In this document: positions 1-5,204 of the stretch, piece by piece | Numbering within the stretch: position 1 is the stretch's first letter | Layout of the letters: every line of letters begins with the position of its first letter | Assembly: GCA_029245665.1 (NCBI GenBank) | Contig: JAQWOW010000309.1 | Span: forward strand, 1 to 7,123 | Origin: Polaribacter sp. | Lineage (GTDB): Bacteria; Bacteroidota; Bacteroidia; Flavobacteriales; Flavobacteriaceae | Direction of reading: 5' to 3' | Length of the DNA: 7,123 nucleotides | Notes under the pieces: generated by a model | Told to the model about the DNA's origin: nothing | The model's input: the letters and a program-made list of their open reading frames with translations, nothing else | Databases searched by the model: none | Made by a program: the position numbers and the translations under genes

Positions 1-506
1 TCTGGATGCATAAATGTATACGCATCATTAAATAAAGAAGAAATTAATAATTTACTTCCAATTCTTAATTCAGAAATATCTGCCGTTACAAAATCTGGCA
101 AATTAGATGGCAATGCTTTTACTTTTAGTTTACGGTTCGTAAAACGCAAAGAACCCCCATTTAAAACCCCTGGAGATGTTCCTACTAGTCTTACAGGAAT
201 CTTCATTGTAATTTCTTTATCATCAAATAATTGATAAAAATCTACATGAATAATTTTATCAGTCACTGGGTGAAACTGAATGTCTTGTAAAATGGTTGGT
301 ATTTTTTTTCCATCAACGTCAATCGTTGCTGTATAAACGTTTGGAGTGTACACCAAGTTTTTAAACGCTTTTTCCTCTGCTGAAAAGTGTATTGGGTTTT
401 CTCCTCCGTATATAACGCAAGGAACCATACCAGCATTACGTAAGGCTTTCGTTGCTACTTTGCCCACGCTTTCTCTTTTTGATCCTTTAATTGTAATTGA
501 TTTCAT
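1..506 (-). CDS. rplY: 50S ribosomal protein L25/general stress protein Ctc, partial (C-terminus off the window)
   Basis: Ribosomal protein L25 of the long TL5/CTC type, which binds 5S rRNA in the large ribosomal subunit. Reading the minus strand from the ATG at 506-504 gives 168 residues with no stop before the window edge. They begin MKSITIKGSKRESVGK and continue with ALRNAGMVPCVIYGG, LQDIQFHPVTDKIIHVDFYQ and GTSPGVLNGGSL, all highly characteristic of the flavobacterial L25 family. Residues 1 to about 95 form the RNA-binding domain. The remainder, with LPSNLPDFVTADIS, is the start of the TL5/CTC C-terminal domain. The family is usually about 200 residues, so roughly 30 are missing at the left edge. 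The gene lies 19 nt downstream of prs on the same strand with no terminator or promoter visible between them, so it is probably the second gene of a prs-rplY operon. I see no strong Shine-Dalgarno, which is normal for this phylum. The identification is secure. Confidence 0.95.
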   Translation of the reverse strand, partial: MKSITIKGSKRESVGKVATKALRNAGMVPCVIYGGENPIHFSAEEKAFKNLVYTPNVYTATIDVDGKKIPTILQDIQFHPVTDKIIHVDFYQLFDDKEITMKIPVRLVGTSPGVLNGGSLRFTNRKLKVKALPSNLPDFVTADISELRIGSKLLISSLFNDAYTFMHP

Positions 507-525
507 TACTTTTTTTATTAATTAT

Positions 526-1467
526 TTACATTAAAAATTGTCCACTAATTGAGGTGTTTTCTTGCACTTTGTGCATAACATCCGCAAATAACGGCGCGCA
601 AGATACTACTTTTATTTTAGATGTGGCCTTTTTTAGAGGGATTGTATCAGAAACAATTAGCTCTGTTAATGCAGAATTTTCTATTTTTTCATAAGCGTCG
701 CCAGAAAGTATTGGATGCGTACAAATTGCTCGCACGCTTAACGCCCCTCTTTCTTTCATTAAATTTGCTGCATGGGCTAAAGTTCCTCCCGTATCAATCA
801 TATCATCTACCAAAATAACATTCTTCCCTTTTACGTCACCAATTAACTCCATATGAGAAATTACATTCGCCTTTTTTCGTTGTTTGTAACAAATTACAAC
901 ATCTGAATGTAAATGCTTAGAATAGGCATAAGCTCTTTTAGATCCGCCCATATCTGGAGATGCAATTGTTAAGTTTTCTAAATTAAGACTATTTACATAG
1001 GGCATAAAAATAGTGGAGGCATACAGATGATCTACTGGTTTTTCGAAAAACCCTTGAATTTGATCTGCATGTAAATCCATGGTCATAATTCTTGTTGCAC
1101 CAGCTGTTTGCAATAGATTAGCGACTAACTTTGCACCAATGGCCACTCTAGGCTTGTCTTTTCTATCTTGCCTTGCCCAACCAAAATAAGGCATGACTGC
1201 AGTGATGTGTCTGGCAGAGGCTCTTTTTGCCGCATCTAACATTAATAACATTTCCATTAAGTTATCTGCCGAAGGAAACGTAGAACCAATTAAGAAAACC
1301 CTTCTTCCTCTAACAGATTCTTCGAATGCGGGTTGAAATTCACCATCGTTAAAATGTGTTGTCGTTACTTTTCCTAGTTCATAACCGTACTCTTGGGCTA
1401 TTTTTTCTGCTAGTTTTGTACTTTGAGAACAAGCAAAAAGTTTTGGTGCAAGCTGATTTGAAGACAT
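526..1467 (-). CDS. prs: ribose-phosphate pyrophosphokinase (PRPP synthetase)
   Basis: Cytoplasmic enzyme that transfers pyrophosphate from ATP to ribose 5-phosphate, making PRPP for purine, pyrimidine, NAD, histidine and tryptophan synthesis. The 313-residue protein is full length for class I bacterial enzymes. Visible signatures are FNDGE (39-43) in the N-terminal half, PYFGWARQDRK (93-103) of the catalytic flexible loop region, MDLHADQIQGFF (130-141) of the Mg/ATP signature, and VDDMIDTGGTL (220-230), the PRPP-binding loop. The ATG at 1467 fits the family N-terminus and sits 27 nt from a -7 promoter box. The leader is A/C-rich and lacks a Shine-Dalgarno. It is the first gene of a probable operon with rplY; this pairing is common in Flavobacteriaceae and links nucleotide supply with translation. 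No defects are seen. Confidence 0.97.
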   Translation of the reverse strand: MSSNQLAPKLFACSQSTKLAEKIAQEYGYELGKVTTTHFNDGEFQPAFEESVRGRRVFLIGSTFPSADNLMEMLLMLDAAKRASARHITAVMPYFGWARQDRKDKPRVAIGAKLVANLLQTAGATRIMTMDLHADQIQGFFEKPVDHLYASTIFMPYVNSLNLENLTIASPDMGGSKRAYAYSKHLHSDVVICYKQRKKANVISHMELIGDVKGKNVILVDDMIDTGGTLAHAANLMKERGALSVRAICTHPILSGDAYEKIENSALTELIVSDTIPLKKATSKIKVVSCAPLFADVMHKVQENTSISGQFLM

Positions 1468-1494
1468 TTAGTTGTGTTTAGTTGTTGTGTTTGA

Positions 1495-1529
1495 CAAAAA
1501 TATAAATTATTTAGTGAGTTTGAATCAAA
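1495..1529 (-). promoter_or_regulatory. Bacteroidota-type promoter of prs-rplY
   Basis: On the minus strand a TATTTTTG box (1502-1495) matches the TAnnTTTG -7 consensus of Bacteroidota exactly. A TTTG (1529-1526) lies 23 nt upstream as a -33 element, slightly wider than the usual 19 or so. The box is 27 nt from the prs ATG. It is the only good candidate for driving the operon. Confidence 0.65.
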
Positions 1530-1558
1530 AATTAGAGATTAAAACTAAAAATATTTAT

Positions 1559-1566
1559 TAAATTTG
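1559..1566 (+). promoter_or_regulatory. -7 box (TAAATTTG) at the head of the GIY-YIG/tRNA-Leu unit
   Basis: TAAATTTG matches TAnnTTTG exactly, but no TTG lies at the usual 19-23 nt upstream, so this is a half-supported promoter. Its last four bases, TTTG, are also the first bases of the upstream direct repeat. In the downstream repeat the matching bases read GTTCTTTG, so the box is destroyed there. The intact tRNA may therefore be served only by this upstream promoter, or by one that I cannot see inside the nuclease gene. Confidence 0.45.
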
Positions 1567-1592
1567 CGAGACGCTAACTAAAAGCTCAAGTG

Positions 1593-1612
1593 CCTGCCTG
1601 TCGGCAGACAGG
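1593..1612 (+). repeat. 20-bp GC-rich imperfect palindrome, left copy
   Basis: CCTGCCTGTCGGCAGACAGG is about 70% GC in a very AT-rich neighbourhood. It is close to its own reverse complement, with mismatches at positions 5, 9, 12 and 16. It is inserted cleanly between GTG and GCGG of the tRNA fragment, with no target duplication visible. It is the exact reverse complement of 1627-1646. It resembles the short CCTGCC...GGCAGG palindromes I recall as scattered repeats in flavobacterial genomes; that recollection could not be checked here. Confidence 0.85.
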
Positions 1613-1626
1613 GCGGAATTGGTAGA

Positions 1627-1646
1627 CCTGTCTGCCGACAGGCAGG
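1627..1646 (-). repeat. 20-bp GC-rich imperfect palindrome, inverted right copy
   Basis: This is the exact reverse complement of the unit at 1593-1612. It is inserted cleanly inside the tRNA D-arm sequence between GTAGA and CGCGCT. Together the two units can form a hairpin with a perfect 20-bp stem and a 14-nt loop made of tRNA sequence, ending 18 nt before the ATG of the GIY-YIG gene. No T-tract follows, so it is not a classical terminator. Confidence 0.85.
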
Positions 1647-1664
1647 CGCGCTAAATTAGTAATC

Positions 1665-1910
1665 ATGTTCTATGTATATGCAATTTCTAGTATTGAAAAA
1701 AATTATATTTATGTAGGCTTAACTTCAAATTTTGAAGAAAGACTAAAAAGGCACAACGGTTTAAAAGAACGAACTACAAAGTTTTATGCTCCATTTAAAT
1801 TAATATACTTAGAAGAAGCAATAACTAGAATTGATGCAAGAGTAAGAGAAAAATATTGGAAGTCTGGCATAGGAAAAGAAAAATTACGTTCTTTGCGAGA
1901 CGCTAACTAA
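1665..1910 (+). CDS. small GIY-YIG nuclease family protein
   Basis: An 81-residue single-domain GIY-YIG protein of the short UvrC-N-like/YhbQ-like type, probably an Mg-dependent DNA endonuclease; its biological role is not established. The GIY-YIG core appears as VYA (4-6) and YVG (16-18). Conserved Arg26 and His30 follow in EERLKRHN, and the catalytic Glu is probably Glu62 in RVREKYWKSG. The length is normal for the family (80-95), so it appears intact. The ATG at 1665 is the only sensible start, because an in-frame TAG lies at 1623 and ATG begins the family's MxYVY motif. The last five codons (LRDAN) and the stop fall within the 21-bp leader repeat shared with the broken upstream tRNA copy. 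Hence the C-terminal tail is encoded by DNA that also serves as tRNA leader. Only 2 nt separate its stop from the tRNA 5' end, so co-transcription is likely. It may be a mobile gene aimed at tRNA loci, which is an inference. Confidence 0.85.
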   Translation: MFYVYAISSIEKNYIYVGLTSNFEERLKRHNGLKERTTKFYAPFKLIYLEEAITRIDARVREKYWKSGIGKEKLRSLRDAN

Positions 1911-1941
1911 ATGCTCAAGTGGCGGAATTGGTAGACGCGCT
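1892..1941 (+). repeat. downstream copy of the 50-bp direct repeat (uninterrupted)
   Basis: This holds 21 bp of leader (also the last codons of the GIY-YIG gene) plus the first 29 bases of the intact tRNA-Leu. It is identical to the upstream copy at 49 of 50 positions once the two 20-bp inserts there are removed. It marks the right boundary of the duplicated or inserted DNA. Confidence 0.9.
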
Positions 1942-1994
1942 GGATTCAAAATCCAGTTCTTTCGGGAGTGTGGGTTCGATTCCCACCTTGAGTA
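1913..1994 (+). tRNA. tRNA-Leu (anticodon CAA)
   Basis: A complete class II tRNA of 82 nt reading the leucine codon UUG. The acceptor stem is GCTCAAG (1913-1919) with CTTGAGT (1987-1993), including one G-T pair, followed by discriminator A1994. The D-arm starts GCGGAATTGGTAGACGC. The anticodon stem is CTGGA/TCCAG around the loop TTCAAAA, giving anticodon CAA. A long variable arm (about 1957-1969) is typical of leucine tRNAs. The T-arm is GTGGG TTCGATT CCCAC. CCA is not encoded, so it must be added after transcription. The gene starts 2 nt after the GIY-YIG stop and is followed by a strong terminator. Confidence 0.97.
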
Positions 1995-2000
1995 CAAATT

Positions 2001-2042
2001 ATCCCCAAGAATAAATTAGTATTCTTGGGGATATCTTTTTTT
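2001..2042 (+). terminator. rho-independent terminator after tRNA-Leu
   Basis: A perfect 13-bp inverted repeat, ATCCCCAAGAATA (2001-2013) and TATTCTTGGGGAT (2020-2032), with a 6-nt loop, is followed within 3 nt by seven T's (2036-2042). It ends the tRNA transcript. The same hairpin may also stop the convergent minus-strand gene, though no good T-run follows on that side. Confidence 0.9.
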
Positions 2043-2048
2043 AAACCG

Positions 2049-2062
2049 ACCGCTTACGCGGT
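2049..2062. other. small hairpin between convergent genes
   Basis: ACCGC, TTAC, GCGGT forms a 5-bp GC-rich stem with a 4-nt loop, in the 45 nt between the tRNA terminator and the stop of the secreted-protein gene on the minus strand. It is probably part of the 3' end structure of that minus-strand transcript. No strong T-tract follows on either strand. Confidence 0.35.
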
Positions 2063-2087
2063 TCTATTTTTAAAAATTAAATTGTTA

Positions 2088-2825
2088 TTAAAATCTAAAC
2101 ATTACAAATGCATGAGTTTCTTTGGTTTGCTGACCGAAACCACCTGCCGCTCTAACTGCATCTATATTTGACATTGAAAGATCTAAATTCAATTTAGCAC
2201 TTCCAAAGTTTGTCATTATATCGGTTGTAACCTGATTACCAACTCCGAAACTCGATATGTGATTTGTCTCATTTACATCCAATACATAGAAGCTAGCGTT
2301 ATTACCACCCCCATCGAGTTGTGTGATCACGTATCTAGAATTGTTTGCTTGATATGCGTATGCAATGATTTCCTTTGGAGGGGTCGCTTCGTTAGTAAAA
2401 GTTAAATCAACAGTATCACCTGCTATCGTTCCAACGTTAGCCCCCGCTGTCAAGAAGTCTCCATTTTCAGAAGGATCTAAGAATTCAACTCCCGCAAGAG
2501 ATTCTGTTGAGTTATATTCAACTCTGGCGAAGTAGAGGTTTCCAACTTCCCCAACGGGACCCGTATCATCTACTTCAGCCCAACTACTACCATTGTAATA
2601 ATAAAAGCCCGCTGTGCCATCTGTTTGGTAAATCATTAAACCTAGAGATGGAGATGAAACCGCATCACGCTGGGCCTCTGTCATTCTTGGTATCAATAAA
2701 CCCCCTGTGGTAGAAGTAATATCTAAAGCCGCAGAAGCATCTGGATTTTCTGTGTTTATTCCCACTTGGGCAAAAGTGCTAAAAGTTACTAATACCACTG
2801 CTAAAAATGTATAAAATTGTTTCAT
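2088..2825 (-). CDS. secreted protein of unknown function with flavobacterial surface-protein N-terminal motif
   Basis: A 245-residue exported protein. Residues 1-19 are a Sec signal peptide (MKQFYTFLAVVLVTFSTFA) with likely cleavage before Gln20. The mature start, QVGINTENPDASAALDI, followed by GGLLIPRMT (41-49), QRDAV and GLMIYQTDG..GFYYYNGSSW (62-82), is a motif block common at the start of flavobacterial secreted, adhesin-like and tail-fibre-like proteins. Residues about 97-245 are rich in beta-prone Ser/Thr/Gly/Asn stretches and end in FVMFRF. They form a separate domain that I do not recognise. The final aromatic-basic residues do not make a convincing type IX secretion domain. It is a single gene with its own promoter, convergent with the tRNA. 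A role in surface attachment or binding is a guess. Confidence 0.85.
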   Translation of the reverse strand: MKQFYTFLAVVLVTFSTFAQVGINTENPDASAALDITSTTGGLLIPRMTEAQRDAVSSPSLGLMIYQTDGTAGFYYYNGSSWAEVDDTGPVGEVGNLYFARVEYNSTESLAGVEFLDPSENGDFLTAGANVGTIAGDTVDLTFTNEATPPKEIIAYAYQANNSRYVITQLDGGGNNASFYVLDVNETNHISSFGVGNQVTTDIMTNFGSAKLNLDLSMSNIDAVRAAGGFGQQTKETHAFVMFRF

Positions 2826-2852
2826 TGGTTAATTCGTTAATTAAACATTACT

Positions 2853-2882
2853 CAAAAATATTAAATTACTTTTTAAGTACAA
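2853..2882 (-). promoter_or_regulatory. promoter of the secreted-protein gene
   Basis: On the minus strand TTG (2882-2880), a 19-nt spacer and TATTTTTG (2860-2853) match the Flavobacterium consensus TTG-N19-TAnnTTTG exactly. The box lies 27 nt upstream of the ATG at 2825, the same distance as at prs. Confidence 0.75.
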
Positions 2883-3150
2883 CTATAATATTAAAACTTT
2901 CTAACGCCCTATTTAAACTATTTTAAACACTCTGAAAACCTCTTAATTTCTCTAAATCTTGTAAAAATAAGTTCGATAATTGAACTGCAACGTGATGTAG
3001 ACAAAATCGAGGTTTTCGATAGTTAATCTCCTTTTTTAAAACTAGTTTTATTTTTTGAATTTGCTATTAATTTATATATTTATCTTCATTTGGATAAAAA
3101 TTCACAGAATTAGATAAAAAATTTAAAAAAAAATATTTATCAGACAAGAA
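2883..3150. other. AT-rich intergenic region with short palindromes
   Basis: No gene is visible in this part of the divergent intergenic region. It holds a near-palindrome GTTCGATAATTGAAC (2971-2985), a short hairpin ATCGA-GGTTT-TCGAT (3006-3020), and a perfect 14-bp palindrome TAAAACTAGTTTTA (3037-3050). The motif TTCGATA occurs in both of the first two. They could be regulator binding sites between the divergent genes, but in sequence this AT-rich, chance is also possible. Confidence 0.35.
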
Positions 3151-3181
3151 TTTGTACCTATTTTTGCAATATATATTTTTG
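3151..3181 (+). promoter_or_regulatory. candidate promoter pair for the small hypothetical gene
   Basis: TTTG (3151-3154), a 19-nt spacer and TATTTTTG (3174-3181) form a perfect consensus promoter. However, the -7 box ends 1 nt before the ATG at 3183, so transcripts would start at or just inside the start codon. A second exact -7 box, TATTTTTG (3159-3166), lies 15 nt earlier without a good -33 element and would give a leader of roughly 10 nt. Either the earlier box is used, or the gene starts at a later Met (codon 15 or 23). Confidence 0.55.
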
Positions 3182-3182
3182 T

Positions 3183-3506
3183 ATGAAATTAGATAGAAAA
3201 AAGTTTGAAGAAATCATTGAGTTAATGGAGTTAGTGATTAGTGACGACATGCACCTATACAATTCGCTTAACAACTCTGAAGACAATGGTTTTTATTCTA
3301 AAGAAGAACTTCAAAACACCATAGATGAAATTTCATCAGAAAAAATGAAGGCAATATTTGAAAAAAAGATAACCAACTTCAAATATGAAAGAAAAAAATA
3401 TTTAATGGAAAAATATGGTAAATTTTTTTTAAGAGATAGATTGGTCAGATCTACAATTAGTAAATCTAGAGGATTAAAGAAAAGGTATTCTATATTTAAA
3501 AAATAA
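3183..3506 (+). CDS. small hypothetical protein, Lys/Glu-rich
   Basis: I do not recognise this 107-residue protein. It has no signal peptide and no membrane segment, so it is probably cytoplasmic. Charged, helix-prone stretches dominate: DRKKFEEIIELMELVIS (4-20), EELQNTIDEISSEKMKAIFEKK (41-62) and KYERKKYLMEKYGKFF (67-82). The C-terminal quarter is strongly basic (RLVRSTISKSRGLKKRYSIFKK), which could suit nucleic-acid binding, though that is only an inference. The codon pattern is AT-rich like the regulator gene downstream, which begins 71 nt after it on the same strand. The start is uncertain because a consensus promoter runs up to its ATG; Met15 or Met23 are alternatives. It could be an orphan gene tied to the regulator. 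Confidence 0.6.
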   Translation: MKLDRKKFEEIIELMELVISDDMHLYNSLNNSEDNGFYSKEELQNTIDEISSEKMKAIFEKKITNFKYERKKYLMEKYGKFFLRDRLVRSTISKSRGLKKRYSIFKK

Positions 3507-3577
3507 TAGTTAGCACTTTTCGCCCTGCCATTGCCAAAAATAGATAAGGCTCTAACAAAACATTTTATATCATTCTA
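3507..3577 (+). other. 71-nt spacer with a GTTAG...CTAAC bounded, GC-richer segment
   Basis: The spacer before the regulator gene contains a 48-bp segment bounded by the inverted ends GTTAG (3509-3513) and CTAAC (3552-3556). Its interior (CGCCCTGCCATTGCC) is clearly richer in GC than the flanking genes. No TAnnTTTG box is seen, so the regulator may be read from the upstream gene's promoter. Confidence 0.35.
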
Positions 3578-5191
3578 ATGAAAAAAAATTTAATTTTTTC
3601 TTTGTTTATTTTCAATTATTGTTTTGGAAACTCAAATTTTGTTATCAAAAAAATACAAACAGATAAGATTTTTTATAATGTTGTATTGCATGAAAACAAG
3701 GTATATGTTAGTTCAAATGAAGGTGTGTATATTATTGACTCTTTTACTAATAAATTAGTAATGTATGATGAATCTGTTAAAGGGACAATAAATTCTAACT
3801 TATCAAAAAATTTCAATGGTTTTAAAGTCAATTTTATAGACCCTCCAATACCAATTCCTGAGCCGTATTTGAAGACTGTGACTGATTTTGCATACAAAGA
3901 AAACTACTTATATATCATAGCGAAAGGAGACTTAATTATATATGAAACCAAGTCCTATAAATTTTATCCATATGAAAGTGTTCGATCAATTTCTAAAAAT
4001 AGTATTGGAACCTATGGAGGCGTATATATTAATGGTCAAAAACTAAAAAAAATAAACTATAGCAATGGACAATTAAGAGAATTTGATAGCGTTACATTTG
4101 TTTGCTACAATGGTCTTTTAGAATTTAAAGATGGTCAAGAAAAAATCCTGTACAACAATGATAATTCAAAATTTAGTAATAATAAATATGGAATAATTTC
4201 TGATATATTTTCAATTGGAAATTCAAATTATTTGGCCATTTCATCAAATGGTATTTACACATACAACTACAAATTAAACCGTTTCAATTTAATTTATTCT
4301 AACGAAAATAAAATTATCCCAATAAAAAATAAAATAGAAAATCGGATTCTAAATAACAGTGAGTTTCATTTTATTGATGATGATAAATATCTTTCTATTC
4401 ATACTAAAAACTTAAAAACAAGAGTTGTTTATGACAACTTTGAACACAAATTGATTGACATTTTAGAATGTAGTATTGATGGAAATATATTTTATGGAAT
4501 TACAGAAAATAAATCATTATTAAAATTTAAAAGACAAGTAGAAGGTCTCGAGTTAATTTATTCGTATCAATTGAGTTTCGAGGCACATACAATTTCTGAT
4601 GTGGGAGATCTAATCTTCTTAACTGGTAACGATGGCCTGAGCGTATTTGTAAAGTCTACTGAAGAAATCTTTGAGAGGGTAATAACTGACGAGTTTAACA
4701 AATACGCTACATACAAATCAAAAAAAGGTATCAGTTTTGGTAGTATTCATGGAGTTTATAAAATTGAAAATATTACCGAGTTTCAAAAGAGTTCATCTCT
4801 TCGAAATGTAGTTCAAAACAATTATTACAGTTATAAAAATGAAATTCTAATCCTATTTTTTTCTTTGACATTGTTAATTATAATTTACAAATCAATGAAA
4901 AAGAAAAATTTATCTAATGAAGAGTTAGTAATAGAAATTAAAAAGTTTATTGGCAGAAACTTAGCAACAGTCACTTTAAACAGTCTTCAAGAAAAATTTG
5001 ATTTAGATTACAATGCCATAAATAATCTGCAAAAAGGATTTAGACCCGCTAAATTCATAAAACAAGAAAGAAACAAGAAAGCAAAATACATGTTTACAAA
5101 AAACTACCCTATTTCAAAAATTTCCCTTTATTCTGGATATTCTGAATCATATCTTTTAAAGAATAAATATAATTTCTTGAAAATTAAATAA
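3578..5191 (+). CDS. transmembrane one-component regulator: periplasmic propeller-like sensor, one membrane helix, AraC-like HTH
   Basis: A 537-residue membrane regulator. A signal peptide or N-terminal anchor occupies about 1-18 (MKKNLIFSLFIFNYCFGN). Residues 25-405 contain about seven to nine blade-like repeats of the form 'VYVSSNEGVYIIDSFTNKL' (42-60), 'LYIIAKGDLIIYETKSYKF', 'YLAISSNGIYTYNYKLNRF' and 'LIFLTGNDGLSVF', like the Reg_prop beta-propeller sensors of Bacteroidota. One membrane helix lies at about 421-438 (NEILILFFSLTLLIIIYK). The cytoplasmic part (445-537) resembles a divergent AraC DNA-binding domain: a first HTH around 464-488 (VTLNSLQEKFDLDY), then the linker QERNKKAKYMF, and a second HTH at 511-530 (PISKISLYSGYSESYLLKNK). 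Unlike hybrid two-component systems there is no Y_Y_Y domain, histidine kinase or receiver. The likely role is direct, membrane-bound control of transcription in response to a periplasmic ligand. Target and ligand are unknown. Confidence 0.75.
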   Translation: MKKNLIFSLFIFNYCFGNSNFVIKKIQTDKIFYNVVLHENKVYVSSNEGVYIIDSFTNKLVMYDESVKGTINSNLSKNFNGFKVNFIDPPIPIPEPYLKTVTDFAYKENYLYIIAKGDLIIYETKSYKFYPYESVRSISKNSIGTYGGVYINGQKLKKINYSNGQLREFDSVTFVCYNGLLEFKDGQEKILYNNDNSKFSNNKYGIISDIFSIGNSNYLAISSNGIYTYNYKLNRFNLIYSNENKIIPIKNKIENRILNNSEFHFIDDDKYLSIHTKNLKTRVVYDNFEHKLIDILECSIDGNIFYGITENKSLLKFKRQVEGLELIYSYQLSFEAHTISDVGDLIFLTGNDGLSVFVKSTEEIFERVITDEFNKYATYKSKKGISFGSIHGVYKIENITEFQKSSSLRNVVQNNYYSYKNEILILFFSLTLLIIIYKSMKKKNLSNEELVIEIKKFIGRNLATVTLNSLQEKFDLDYNAINNLQKGFRPAKFIKQERNKKAKYMFTKNYPISKISLYSGYSESYLLKNKYNFLKIK

Positions 5192-5204
5192 AAATTAGTT
5201 AAAA

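Larger units (their letters stand above)
1563..1652 (+). repeat. upstream copy of the 50-bp direct repeat (tRNA-Leu leader plus tRNA 5' part), interrupted by two 20-bp inserts
   Basis: If 1593-1612 and 1627-1646 are removed, the remaining 50 bases match 1892-1941 at 49 of 50 positions. The only difference is A at 1583 against T at 1912. The shared part consists of a 21-bp leader beginning TTTGCGAGACGCTAAC and the first 29 bases of tRNA-Leu. The two copies are offset by 329 bp and flank the GIY-YIG gene, as expected for a tandem duplication or an insertion that duplicated its target. Confidence 0.9.
1584..1652 (+). pseudogene. broken tRNA-Leu 5' fragment (acceptor strand and D-arm only)
   Basis: GCTCAAGTG (1584-1592), GCGGAATTGGTAGA (1613-1626) and CGCGCT (1647-1652) together reproduce the first 29 bases of the intact tRNA-Leu at 1913-1941. 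The anticodon arm, variable arm, T-arm and 3' acceptor strand are missing. Two GC-rich 20-mers interrupt the fragment, one before the D-stem and one within the D-arm. It cannot make a tRNA. It is either a remnant of a duplicated tRNA gene or the original 5' end displaced when the nuclease gene arrived. Confidence 0.85.

Noticed and set aside
526..818. Open frames on the plus strand opposite prs
   Set aside because: They lie entirely antisense to a secure housekeeping gene and encode nothing family-like.
1593..1646. The 20-bp stem as a rho-independent terminator or a CRISPR repeat pair
   Set aside because: No T-run follows the stem. There are only two inverted units with a 14-nt tRNA-derived spacer, so it is neither a terminator nor an array.
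3509..3556. Possible integron attC site because of GTTAG and CTAAC ends
   Set aside because: attC sites begin with an AAC core and end with a GTT core. Here the order is reversed on both strands, and the internal L boxes are absent.
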